NCBI GenBank assembly: GCA_046728115.1 | Contig: JBKPDW010000160.1 | Span: 1 to 6,496 of the forward strand | Length of the DNA: 6,496 bases | From: CAVSWN01 sp046728115 | Lineage (GTDB): Bacteria > Acidobacteriota > Vicinamibacteria > Vicinamibacterales > CAVVIG01 | Direction of reading: 5' to 3' | Shown: positions 1 through 6,496 of the stretch, piece after piece | How positions within the stretch are numbered: position 1 is the stretch's first letter | Layout: every line of letters starts with the position of its first letter | Notes under the pieces: model-generated | What the model was told of the DNA's origin: nothing | What the model saw: only the letters and a program-made list of their open reading frames with translations | Database searches by the model: none | Program-made: the position numbers and the translations under genes

Positions 1-339
1 GTATTGGCAGGGGCGCATAGAACGTGGCCAGCTTGCTCCTGGTGCGCCGGATTTTGTTCTCGGCTGCCTGTTCGTCGTCTCCTTTTTCAAAGGACGAACC
101 GTGAGCAAGGCCGAAGTGCGTACGGCGCTCTCCTGATCAGCCGCGCGACGGGCCTACCTGCGGACACATTCACGTTCGGCGCGCTACCGATGCGGGCGGC
201 TCGCGCCGGCTGACTGTCGTCACGGATCGAACCGCTCGACGCGCTTCTGTTCGCTGTCTCGTATCCCGCGACTCGCGCCCGCGCCCACGGGGCGAAAAGG
301 CGTATGATGCGTGCTCCTGCGCAGTCTCCGGCTCCGTTT
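1..339. other. Non-coding or gene-end region left of the TonB receptor
   Basis: No gene can be defended here. One frame open from the left edge (codons from position 2, stop TGA at 134-136) reads as 44 residues with a hydrophobic stretch, FVLGCLFVVSFF, and could be the 3' end of a membrane protein that begins outside the window. Its third-position GC is only about 61%, below the neighbouring genes, so this is weak. A second frame (4-213) is rich in Trp, Cys and Arg and looks like chance. Between 137 and 339 the only promoter-like string is TATGAT at 303-308, about 40 bases before the receptor start, with no recognisable -35 element 17 bases upstream. A 5-bp stem (282-286 with 290-294) followed by AAAA is too small to name. 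Confidence 0.4.
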
Positions 340-344
340 GGAGG
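340..344 (+). promoter_or_regulatory. Ribosome binding site of the TonB-dependent receptor
   Basis: GGAGG lies six bases before the ATG at 351. It is a near-perfect anti-Shine-Dalgarno match at ideal spacing. It fixes the start of the receptor and argues against the overlapping frame that starts at 311. Confidence 0.8.
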
Positions 345-350
345 TCCGTC

Positions 351-3137
351 ATGACTCTGAAACGCACACAAGCAAAGGTCCTTGTTTGCATCGTGGCCGG
401 CATGGTCCTCGCCGTCGGAGCGCCGGCCGCGGCCCAGAAGCCCACATTCGACATCGAAGGCGTCGTCACGGATGCGCAGCAGGCCGTCCTGCCGGGCGCC
501 ACAGTGACGCTGCAGAACGTCTCGACCGGGCTCGTACGCGAGACCGCCACGGATGCGAACGGTCGCTATGTCTTCACGTCGCTTCCGCCCGCGGGAAGCT
601 ACGTATTGCAGACCGCGCTAGCGGGCTTTGCGATCGAGCGCCGCGAAAACCTGACGTTCAATGCCGGACAGCGTGCGGTACTGAACATCACCCTCCAGCT
701 GTCCGCGGTGCAGGAGACGGTGACCGTAGCCGGCGACTCGCCGGTGGTCCAGACGACGAGCGCGGAGGTGAGCAAGACGATCGAGAGCCGCGATCTGACG
801 ACGCTGCCCGTTGCGGAGCGCAACTACTTCCGGCTGTTGACGCTGGACTCGAACGTCGTCGCGCGGGCTCCCGGCACCAATGGACTGTACGTCGGCGGCG
901 GCGACGTCTGGAACTTCGGCACGTACGTCGACGGCACCAGCAATTTCTCGAAGTGGCTCACACTGCAGCGCGCGCCGCAGCGCGGCTCGGCCGGCTTCGC
1001 GCTCGAGACCGTGAGCCAGGTGCAGATCATCACCAACCAGTTCTCGGCCGAGTTCGGCGGACACTCGGCCGGCGTGATGAACATGATCACCAAGAGCGGC
1101 AGCAACAGCTACGCGGGGGCCGCGCTGGTGGTGATTCGGCCTGGCGATCTCGACGCGATCCCGCCGCTCGCGACGCAGAAGGTGCCGTTCAATCAGCAGC
1201 AGTTCGGCGGCAACCTGGGCGGTCCCATCCGCCGCGACCGGGCGTTCTTCTTCGGCAGCTACGAGCGGCGTCGCGAGCGAAGCCAGGTATCGGTGACGTC
1301 GCCGGAAGCGCCGGGCACGATCATTCCGACACCGGCGGACGAGGACCAGGGACACGTTCGCGGAGACTTCCGGTTCTCGCCATCACAATCGCTGGCCGTT
1401 CGCTACAACATGGTGCGGTGGAAGCAGGACAACGAGGCCGGCGGCCTGCAGCTGCCCGGCACCGGGTACATCTGGACCAACAACGTCGACACGATTCACA
1501 ACATGTGGACGTCGATCCTCGCCGAGCACGTGCTCAACGAGGTGCGCGGACAGTGGTCGCGTTACTACGACCTCCGGAAGGCCAAGTGTGACTGCGTCCA
1601 ATTCAACCGGGTTGGTTACTCGGTCTCGGGCGGCGTGGCGACCGGCACGTGGGGCGTCATCCCGGAGGACACCTGGGATATCTCCGACACGCTGTCGCTG
1701 TGGCGCGGCGCGCATTCGGTCAAAATGGGCGGCGGGCTCACCTATGACGTGACCAAGCAACGCTACTTGCCCAATCAGAACGGGATCTACAACTTCGCGG
1801 GCGGACCGGCCGTCGCACCCAACCCGAATTTGTTCACGCAGGCGTTCGCGCTCGTGCCCGGCCAGGACATCATCTATCCACAGGCCTGGGTCCTCAGCAG
1901 CTTCGTGCAGGACGACTGGCGCATCGCTCATAACCTGACGCTGAATTACGGCGTTCGCTACGACGTCGAGCTCGTCCGCGACATTCCAGACTGGCCCGCG
2001 CCGACCGACAAGAACAACGTCGATCCGCGCGTCGGCTTCAACTGGGATCCGCGCGGCGATCAACGATGGTCGGTGCACGGCGGCGTCGGGCGTTTCACGC
2101 AGCAGAATCCCATCTTCACCATCGTCAAGGGCGCAGTGCTGGGCCGCCACGGCATCGTGACGCTCGCCCTGCCGCCGAGCGACCCGGCTTTCCCGGTCTT
2201 TCCGAACACGCTGCCTGGCTTCCCGCCCGGCGCGGTGCTGCCGGCCCGCAACATTCAGGAGATCTCGCCGGACCTGGAAAACGAGTTCGCGTGGCAGTAC
2301 AGCCTCGGCGTGCAGCGGCAGATCGGCGCGCGCACGAGTGCCTCCGTCGATCTGAACGTCAACCGGAGCCACAAGCATGGTTTCCTCGACACGAACTATC
2401 CGACGCCGATTTCCAAAGCAGAGATAAACGCGGGCGGCGGCCGCGTGATTCGCACCTCGGCCCAGGCCGACCTCACGCGGCCCATCACGCCGGTGCCGAA
2501 TGGATTCCGCCGCATCGAGGTCCTCACCAACGAAGGGCGGACGTGGTATCAGGGCGTTCGATTCGGCGTGCAACATCGAACGGACCCGCTGCTGGTCTCG
2601 CTCTCGTATACGTGGTCCGATGCCGAGGATCGGTTGAACCATTGGGAGATACCCGAAGACAGCTCCGACCCGGAGCTCGATCATGCGGACTCGGCGTCGA
2701 ACACGCCGCACAATTTCGTAGCGTCGGCGACGTGGAACATTCCCGGACACGGCGCCGCGCTCGAGGGATGGCGCCTGAGCACGGTCGTGCACGCGCAGAG
2801 CGGCAATCCTTACAGCATTCGCTACGCACAGGACCTGACCGGCACGACTCAGGTCTTCTGCACGGCCCAGCGAACCTGCAACGTGACGATGCCCGGGAAG
2901 CGGAACACGGCGCGGAGCGCTGCGGTCAGGTACGCGGATCTCACCCTCACGCGCACCTTCTCATTGCCCGGCAACGACCGCATGGAGGTGCGCGCCGACG
3001 TGTTCAACCTGTTCAACAACGCGAACTTCACGGCGGATGGCTACATCGGCATCATTGGCAACCCCAATTACGGCAAGCCGACGAGCGGCGCGTACCCGGG
3101 CCGGCAGTTCCAGTTCGGGGCGATCTATCGCTTCTGA
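351..3137 (+). CDS. Oar-like TonB-dependent outer-membrane receptor with carboxypeptidase-regulatory-like N-domain
   Basis: A 928-residue outer-membrane protein, complete from ATG to TGA. Residues 1-28 form a Sec signal peptide (basic start, hydrophobic VLVCIVAGMVLAVGA, then an APAAA cleavage region). Residues about 33-118 are a CarboxypepD_reg-like beta-sandwich (FDIEGVVTD, VLPGATVTL, TDANGRYVFTSLPPGSY-like pattern). ETVTVAG at 122-128 resembles a TonB box and stands just before the plug, about 130-250, which ends in SAEFGGHSAGVMNMITKSG. The barrel opens with the family signature FGGNLGGPIRRDRAFFFGSY (285-304). It carries FVQDDWRIAHNLTLNYGVRY (518-537) and ends in QFGAIYRF, with a terminal Phe as in the BAM beta-signal. 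Related Oar-like proteins are usually about 1,000-1,200 residues, so this one is rather short but not visibly truncated. Two close Cys pairs (413/415 and 837/843) could form loop disulfides. The family imports or binds large ligands using TonB energy. The ligand here cannot be told from sequence; acidobacterial paralogues are often suspected of glycan or peptide uptake. No SusD-like partner is present. Confidence 0.93.
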   Translation: MTLKRTQAKVLVCIVAGMVLAVGAPAAAQKPTFDIEGVVTDAQQAVLPGATVTLQNVSTGLVRETATDANGRYVFTSLPPAGSYVLQTALAGFAIERRENLTFNAGQRAVLNITLQLSAVQETVTVAGDSPVVQTTSAEVSKTIESRDLTTLPVAERNYFRLLTLDSNVVARAPGTNGLYVGGGDVWNFGTYVDGTSNFSKWLTLQRAPQRGSAGFALETVSQVQIITNQFSAEFGGHSAGVMNMITKSGSNSYAGAALVVIRPGDLDAIPPLATQKVPFNQQQFGGNLGGPIRRDRAFFFGSYERRRERSQVSVTSPEAPGTIIPTPADEDQGHVRGDFRFSPSQSLAVRYNMVRWKQDNEAGGLQLPGTGYIWTNNVDTIHNMWTSILAEHVLNEVRGQWSRYYDLRKAKCDCVQFNRVGYSVSGGVATGTWGVIPEDTWDISDTLSLWRGAHSVKMGGGLTYDVTKQRYLPNQNGIYNFAGGPAVAPNPNLFTQAFALVPGQDIIYPQAWVLSSFVQDDWRIAHNLTLNYGVRYDVELVRDIPDWPAPTDKNNVDPRVGFNWDPRGDQRWSVHGGVGRFTQQNPIFTIVKGAVLGRHGIVTLALPPSDPAFPVFPNTLPGFPPGAVLPARNIQEISPDLENEFAWQYSLGVQRQIGARTSASVDLNVNRSHKHGFLDTNYPTPISKAEINAGGGRVIRTSAQADLTRPITPVPNGFRRIEVLTNEGRTWYQGVRFGVQHRTDPLLVSLSYTWSDAEDRLNHWEIPEDSSDPELDHADSASNTPHNFVASATWNIPGHGAALEGWRLSTVVHAQSGNPYSIRYAQDLTGTTQVFCTAQRTCNVTMPGKRNTARSAAVRYADLTLTRTFSLPGNDRMEVRADVFNLFNNANFTADGYIGIIGNPNYGKPTSGAYPGRQFQFGAIYRF

Positions 3138-3144
3138 GAGCACA

Positions 3145-3278
3145 TGCAGAATTACATCGCAGCTCGCCACCACGGTGGACACAGACGACACTGAGGTCGA
3201 ATTCTCGGGAGGACCACTTTTCCTCCGTGTGCGCAGTGTCCTCGGTGGTGAAGAGCTGGTGGAGAGCGTAATTCTGCA
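3145..3278. repeat. Imperfect palindromic intergenic element, copy 1
   Basis: The gap between receptor and cyclophilin is almost wholly an inverted repeat. The tips are a perfect 11-bp pair: TGCAGAATTAC at 3145-3155 and its reverse complement at 3268-3278. Inside them, 3161-3196 pairs with 3222-3257 at 27 of 36 positions, leaving a centre of about 25 bases. The arms contain the motif CCACCAC..GGACACAG and its complement GTGTCCTCGGTGGTG. The right arm has an extra 11-bp tandem unit (3246-3256 and 3257-3267, one mismatch), which explains why it is longer than the matching region of the left arm. The left tip begins 8 bases after the receptor stop and the right tip ends 27 bases before the cyclophilin start. 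No flanking target duplication is evident. It could act as an RNA hairpin that terminates or stabilises the receptor transcript, or be a non-autonomous mobile repeat. Confidence 0.8.
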
Positions 3279-3305
3279 ACTCGCTGTGAATGGCGATGTC
3301 AGGCG

Positions 3306-3932
3306 GTGTCGGTGCAACGAATGCTGATGTGCGTGACGCGCCCGCTGGCGACGACCCTCGTGGCGGTTGCCATTGCGGCAGTCGCCTCGATCGCGCGTCC
3401 GGCTGCTCAGGGCCCCATCCGCGTGCTCGTGCAGACCGAGCTCGGCGATATCGTCCTCGAGATCGACACGACGCATGCGCCGAACACGGCGGCGAACTTT
3501 CTCCGCTACATCGACGCGAAGCACTACGAGGGCGGCGTCTTTCACCGCACGGTCAAGATGGACAATCAGCCGGACAGCCCGGTGAAGATCGAGGTGATCC
3601 AGGCGGGCGTGAACCCCGATCGTGCCGGCGACGGCTTTCCGCCGATTCCGCTCGAACGGACGAGCGTGACCGGCCTCCGCCACACGGACGGCGCGATTTC
3701 CATGGCGCGGGGGCAACCCGACAGTGCCACTTCGGGCTGGTTCATCTGCATCAACGATCAGCCTTCGCTCGACTTCGGCGGCGCGCGCAATCCCGACGGT
3801 CAGGGGTTCGCGGCCTTTGGACGCGTCGTACAAGGCATGGATGTCGTGCGGAGGATTCACCGGGCCCCCAACACCGAGGCCCAGCGGCTGACGCCGCCGA
3901 TCAAGATCCTGAGGACCGCCCGAATCCCTTAG
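3306..3932 (+). CDS. Secreted cyclophilin-type peptidyl-prolyl cis-trans isomerase
   Basis: A 208-residue protein of the bacterial cyclophilin family, which catalyses cis-trans isomerisation of X-Pro bonds and helps exported proteins fold. Residues 6-35 look like a signal peptide (hydrophobic PLATTLVAVAIAAVASIA, then ARPAAQ). There is no lipobox Cys, so a periplasmic or secreted location is inferred. The catalytic domain starts near residue 38 with VLVQTELGDIVLEID. It then shows APNTAANFLRYI, the active-site FHR (79-81, catalytic Arg81), VIQAGVN around Gln99, ISMARGQPDSATSGWFICIN (131-150) and GFAAFGRVVQGMDVVRRI. The usual IQGGD reads IQAGV, and SQFFI reads SGWFI, as in other divergent bacterial members. 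The start is uncertain: GTG at 3306 gives the longest form, GTG at 3312 has AGGCG six bases upstream, and ATG at 3321 or 3327 would still keep the signal peptide. The gene follows the receptor in the same direction but is separated from it by the palindrome. Confidence 0.92.
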   Translation: MSVQRMLMCVTRPLATTLVAVAIAAVASIARPAAQGPIRVLVQTELGDIVLEIDTTHAPNTAANFLRYIDAKHYEGGVFHRTVKMDNQPDSPVKIEVIQAGVNPDRAGDGFPPIPLERTSVTGLRHTDGAISMARGQPDSATSGWFICINDQPSLDFGGARNPDGQGFAAFGRVVQGMDVVRRIHRAPNTEAQRLTPPIKILRTARIP

Positions 3933-3944
3933 GTTGGAGCACCG

Positions 3945-4046
3945 GCAGAGTCAACCTCTCCACCACAGGGGACACCGAGAACACAAAGGAAAGGATGTTC
4001 TCCTGGGATGATCCCCGTGTCCTCTGTGGTGGAGAGCTAATTTTGC
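3945..4046. repeat. Imperfect palindromic intergenic element, copy 2
   Basis: A shorter relative of the element at 3145-3278. The arms 3956-3979 and 4013-4036 pair at 21 of 24 positions, and one of the three exceptions is a G-T wobble. A second, inner hairpin is perfect over 7 bp: GAGAACA at 3977-3983 with TGTTCTC at 3996-4002, around a purine-rich 12-base loop. Positions 3960-3989 match copy 1 positions 3167-3196 at 23 of 30 bases. The right end GGTGGAGAGCTAATTTTGC matches copy 1 GGTGGAGAGCGTAATTCTGC. The left tip (GCAGAGTCAAC, 3945-3955) is a decayed version of the copy-1 tip. The element lies between two convergent genes and its right tip overlaps the last codons and stop of the minus-strand gene. 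No transposase or target duplication is visible. Confidence 0.75.
3956..4044. terminator. Possible terminator hairpin between convergent genes
   Basis: The 24-base arms of palindrome copy 2 would form a strong stem in either transcript. They begin 24 bases after the cyclophilin stop and touch the stop of the opposing SRPBCC gene. On the plus strand the stem is followed by CTAATTTT, a short T-rich tail. On the minus strand no T tract follows. Termination is inferred from position and structure only. A shared bidirectional role is possible, but the long loop is not typical of intrinsic terminators. Confidence 0.35.
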
Positions 4047-4624
4047 GCCCCGCGCCCGCGAGCGGGCGCCGGCGGCAGTGTGCCGCCTTCGGCGAGGATC
4101 TTCATGTTTTCGAGCGCCGTGGTGAACTGTGTCTTCCTGCGCGCAATGTCAGCTTGGCGGGCGCTGTCGTCAGCAAGCATCGAGTTGTCGAAGAACAGGG
4201 TGTAGACAAGCTTCGAGGTGGTCGCTGTCACGGGCCGCGCTTCGAGCGTGCCGTGATACAGGTTGTACGGCCGGCCCTCCCTCACCGGCTGGGTGTAGGT
4301 GTAGGACAGTTCGGTCTTTCCGACGAGGACTTCGTTCGCGACGGAACGCACCGCGCCGAATTCTCCGTCCTTGCCCGATGTGATCGTGCACGGAATCCGC
4401 AGCCATTCGCCGATATCGCAGTACTTGCCGACGCGCTTCCACACTTCAGCGGCCGGACGGCTGACGGCGATTTCGAGTGGAATGGAGACGTAGGTCGGCG
4501 TGGCCACGGCGGTGCTGACCGGGGCCTGTGCGGCCTGCGCCGGAGTCTGTGCGCTGGCAGCGCTCGTCAGGCAGCCGAATGCGATCGCACACACGACCGC
4601 AAGGGTGTCGGATTGATTTCGCAT
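4037..4624 (-). CDS. Exported SRPBCC / polyketide-cyclase-like protein
   Basis: The 195-residue product begins MRNQSDTLAVVCAIAFGCLT, a signal peptide ending at about residue 25 (SAASA before QTPAQ). A linker rich in Ala, Gln and Thr runs to about 45. The rest fits the START/Bet v1-like SRPBCC fold: YVSIPLEIAVSRPAAEVWKR, then VGKYCDIGEWLRIPCTITSG, a GAVRSV strand, LSYTYTQP, and the closing amphipathic helix RKTQFTTALENMKILAEGG. Family members bind small hydrophobic ligands in a cavity, and some act as cyclases or lipid carriers. No catalytic residue or ligand can be assigned. An exported SRPBCC protein is less usual than a cytosolic one. Cys69 and Cys79 could form a disulfide. The tail LPPAPARGRGAQN looks disordered, and its last two codons and stop fall inside palindrome copy 2. 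The start at 4624 is preferred over an in-frame ATG at 4666 because it has a strong ribosome binding site and puts the signal peptide at the N-terminus. Confidence 0.85.
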   Translation of the reverse strand: MRNQSDTLAVVCAIAFGCLTSAASAQTPAQAAQAPVSTAVATPTYVSIPLEIAVSRPAAEVWKRVGKYCDIGEWLRIPCTITSGKDGEFGAVRSVANEVLVGKTELSYTYTQPVREGRPYNLYHGTLEARPVTATTSKLVYTLFFDNSMLADDSARQADIARRKTQFTTALENMKILAEGGTLPPAPARGRGAQN

Positions 4625-4630
4625 GTCATT

Positions 4631-4635
4631 CCTCC
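4631..4635 (-). promoter_or_regulatory. Ribosome binding site of the SRPBCC gene
   Basis: On the minus strand GGAGG stands six bases before the ATG that begins at 4624. It decides this start over the upstream ATG at 4666, which has no such site. No convincing -35/-10 pair is seen in the remaining bases up to the permease stop. A TATGTT string overlaps the upstream ATG but lacks a -35 partner. Confidence 0.8.
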
Positions 4636-4760
4636 AGAAAGCCACGCCGTGTTGGCGCCCGAACATATTGGCACAGTCCGGCGCAGGCGGCCCTCCAGGA
4701 TGGTCGGGCCTTCGAGACGTGCCGACGTCGTCCAGCTATTACCGTCGAACGGGGCGCCGT

Positions 4761-6496
4761 TCACTCCCGGCGGAGCGCCGCAAGCGGATCCAGTCTCGAC
4801 GCGCGCCGCGCCGGTATGTACGCCGCGCTGACAGCCACTACCAGCAGCAACCCTGTTGCCGATGCCAGCGTGAGCGGATCCTGCGGGGCGACACCGTACA
4901 GCCGGCTATCGATCAAGCGCGAGGCCGCGTACGCGAGCCCTCCGCCAACCGCCAGCCCGACGCCTACGACTCCGCTTGTCTCACGAAGGATCATCGAAAC
5001 AACGCGTCGAGGCTGGGCGCCGAGGGCAATGCGAATCGCGATTTCACCTGTGCGGCGAGCGATGCCGTATGCGAGCACGCCGTACAAGCCGATAGCTGCG
5101 AGCGCGAGCGCGAGGCAGCCGAACACGATGGCGAGGCGCGCGGTGGTGCGGTCCTGCGCGGTCCGCGGAGCGATCCGCTCCTCGATTGTGGTCGCGGAGA
5201 TGATCGGCAGGCCGGCATCCGTGCGCTCGATCGTTTTTCGCACGGCCCCGATCGTCGCCGGCGTGTCCGTGGCCGTCCGAATCAGGAAGGTCGGACTCTT
5301 CACGGAAGACACCTCTTGGTGCGCTGCCACGAAGTAGCGCGGCTTGACGTCGCCTCGCAAGGCCTGAGTGTGTGCGTTCCTGGCAACGCCCACGATCTCA
5401 TACGCCGTTCGCGTATCGCCATCGTCAATCGATGTCACGCGCATGCCGATGGGATTCCGCCGGTCGAAGAACAACCTGGCGAACGCCTCGTTGATCACGC
5501 AGATCCTGGGACCGTCCGCACCATCGCTTTCGAGAATGTCGCGTCCGAGGATGATCGGGATGCCGAGCGTCGAGAAGTAGCCGGGGCCGACCACGTCGCG
5601 TGCCGAGTTGCGGTCGTGGTCGCCTTTGGCCGTGTATCCTTCGACCTCGATCGTCGTCGACGACTCGCCGCCGCTGAACACACCGAGCTGCGAGAAGCTC
5701 GCCGCCTGCAGCCCGGGGATCTGCTGAAACTGTCCGCGCAATTCGCGCAGCAGGCTGTCGCGGCGCGCACCTTCATAGCCGGCCTCCTGCATGTCGACGC
5801 GTGCGACGAGCAGCCCGGCAGCGCGAAAGCCGAGATCTGCGCGCTGAAGGTTATAGACGGTTCGCGCCAGCAAACCAGCGCCTACCAGCAGCGGTAAGGA
5901 AAGCGCCAGTTGCAGGGCCACCAGAACCCGGCCCGAGCGCAGCCGGCCAAACGAGCCGACGGCGCCGCGACCCTGGTCCCTGAGGCCGATTCCGACATCG
6001 ACTCGCGTGGCCTGCCAGGCAGGAAACACGCCGAAAAGCAGCGCTGCAGCAACTGTTGCAGCCACGAGGAAGATCAACACGCGCGTGTCGATGACGAAGC
6101 TCATATGGAACCGCGGATCCGATTCCGCGAGCATCCGCATGAGTGCACCGTGCAAGAGATACGCGACCGCGACCGCCGCAATCCCTCCCATCGCGGCCAG
6201 CGCCAGACTCTCGGTGACGAGCTGGCGCACGATCCGCTCGCGGCTGGCGCCCAGCGACAGGCGCAGCGCGATTTCGGGTGCTCGCGCGGCGCCGCGCGCG
6301 AGCAGCAGGTTGGCCAGATTCGCGCATGCGATCGTCAGCAGCACGCCGACTGCGACCAGCAGCGCCGTCAGGGAAAGCGCGAATTCGGGACGCTTCGCCG
6401 ATGCCCCACGTGCGCCCGGGCGCATTTCGAGCCGCTGATCCAGAAACTCGTCCCGGCGATTCCCCAACGCGGAGCCGCCGTAGAACGACTCCAGGC
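4761..6496 (-). CDS. MacB/FtsX-type ABC transporter permease, ADOP-like, N-terminus beyond window
   Basis: The frame stays open to the right edge, so the 577 visible codons are the C-terminal part of a larger protein. Acidobacterial duplicated orphan permeases are typically about 800-900 residues. Counting from the edge, the order is: a linker (EFLDQRLEMRPGARG, 16-30), membrane segments near 41-63, 95-115 and 139-159, the second-half first segment near 188-210, a MacB-like periplasmic core (about 225-440), and three more segments near 452-476, 506-527 and 542-560. The FtsX-domain motif occurs twice, as PEIALRLSLGASRERIV (73-89) and GEIAIRIALGAQPRRVV (483-499), which shows the internal duplication directly. 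The end PARRASRLDPLAALRRE is typical of the family. Relatives work with MacB-type ATPases in efflux or lipoprotein-type transport, but many ADOP genes have no adjacent ATPase and their substrate is unknown. None is seen here. A TTG at 6467 is not a real start, because coding sense (LESFYGGSALGNRRDEF) continues upstream. The SRPBCC gene follows 136 bases downstream on the same strand. Confidence 0.9.
   Translation of the reverse strand, partial: LESFYGGSALGNRRDEFLDQRLEMRPGARGASAKRPEFALSLTALLVAVGVLLTIACANLANLLLARGAARAPEIALRLSLGASRERIVRQLVTESLALAAMGGIAAVAVAYLLHGALMRMLAESDPRFHMSFVIDTRVLIFLVAATVAAALLFGVFPAWQATRVDVGIGLRDQGRGAVGSFGRLRSGRVLVALQLALSLPLLVGAGLLARTVYNLQRADLGFRAAGLLVARVDMQEAGYEGARRDSLLRELRGQFQQIPGLQAASFSQLGVFSGGESSTTIEVEGYTAKGDHDRNSARDVVGPGYFSTLGIPIILGRDILESDGADGPRICVINEAFARLFFDRRNPIGMRVTSIDDGDTRTAYEIVGVARNAHTQALRGDVKPRYFVAAHQEVSSVKSPTFLIRTATDTPATIGAVRKTIERTDAGLPIISATTIEERIAPRTAQDRTTARLAIVFGCLALALAAIGLYGVLAYGIARRTGEIAIRIALGAQPRRVVSMILRETSGVVGVGLAVGGGLAYAASRLIDSRLYGVAPQDPLTLASATGLLLVVAVSAAYIPARRASRLDPLAALRRE

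Noticed and set aside
303..308. TATGAT as a -10 element for the receptor
   Set aside because: There is no -35 hexamer at suitable spacing, and a six-base match alone is expected by chance.
1383..2792. 469-codon open frame on the minus strand inside the receptor gene
   Set aside because: It is antisense to a well-supported receptor. Its translation is rich in Arg, Val and Asp with no domain, as expected from GC-rich codon shadows.
3145..4046. CRISPR array or insertion sequence formed by the two related repeats
   Set aside because: There are only two copies, separated by a complete cyclophilin gene, with long diverged palindromic arms, no regular spacers, no cas gene and no transposase between them.
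4747..4762. GAACGG/CCGTTC hairpin at the permease stop codon
   Set aside because: It has only a 6-bp stem, overlaps the stop codon and is not followed by a T tract, so it is not a convincing terminator in GC-rich DNA.
3290..4831. 513-codon plus-strand frame crossing the cyclophilin, the palindrome and the SRPBCC gene
   Set aside because: It overlaps two recognisable genes in other frames and a repeat, and its translation shows no family motif.
4623..5897. 424-codon plus-strand frame opposite the permease
   Set aside because: It is antisense to the permease, which has clear FtsX motifs and membrane segments. The frame itself is Arg-rich without structure.
6465..6467. TTG as the start codon of the permease
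   Set aside because: In-frame coding sense continues to the window edge without a stop, and the protein would lack its first membrane segment and first periplasmic domain.

Overview
The window looks like a piece of a GC-rich Acidobacteriota chromosome, most likely from a Vicinamibacteria-type soil lineage. This is inferred from gene content, not from a marker gene. The two main pointers are an Oar-like TonB-dependent receptor with an N-terminal carboxypeptidase-regulatory-like domain, and a large duplicated FtsX/MacB-type permease of the ADOP kind. Both families are strongly expanded in that phylum. Strong third-position GC bias also explains the many long open frames on the wrong strand.

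Layout: positions 1-339 hold no gene I can defend. A 928-residue TonB-dependent outer-membrane receptor runs 351-3137 (+). A 168-base gap follows, almost filled by an imperfect palindromic repeat (3145-3278). Next is a secreted cyclophilin-type peptidyl-prolyl isomerase at 3306-3932 (+). A second, shorter palindromic repeat of the same family (3945-4046) lies between the cyclophilin and the convergent minus-strand genes. On the minus strand, a secreted SRPBCC/polyketide-cyclase-like protein occupies 4037-4624. Upstream of it is the 3' part of a large ABC-type permease (4761-6496), whose N-terminus lies beyond the right edge.

All four genes encode envelope or exported proteins: an outer-membrane receptor, two proteins with signal peptides, and an inner-membrane permease. 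Nothing in the sequence shows that they form one pathway. The two plus-strand genes are separated by the palindrome, and the two minus-strand genes by 136 bases, so neither pair is a tight operon.

The most interesting non-coding signal is the pair of related palindromic elements. They share arm sequence and a terminal motif close to GCARAATTA. The second copy appears to supply the last two codons and the stop of the SRPBCC gene. I found no evidence of a novel defence system, CRISPR array, RNA gene, transposase or phage element.
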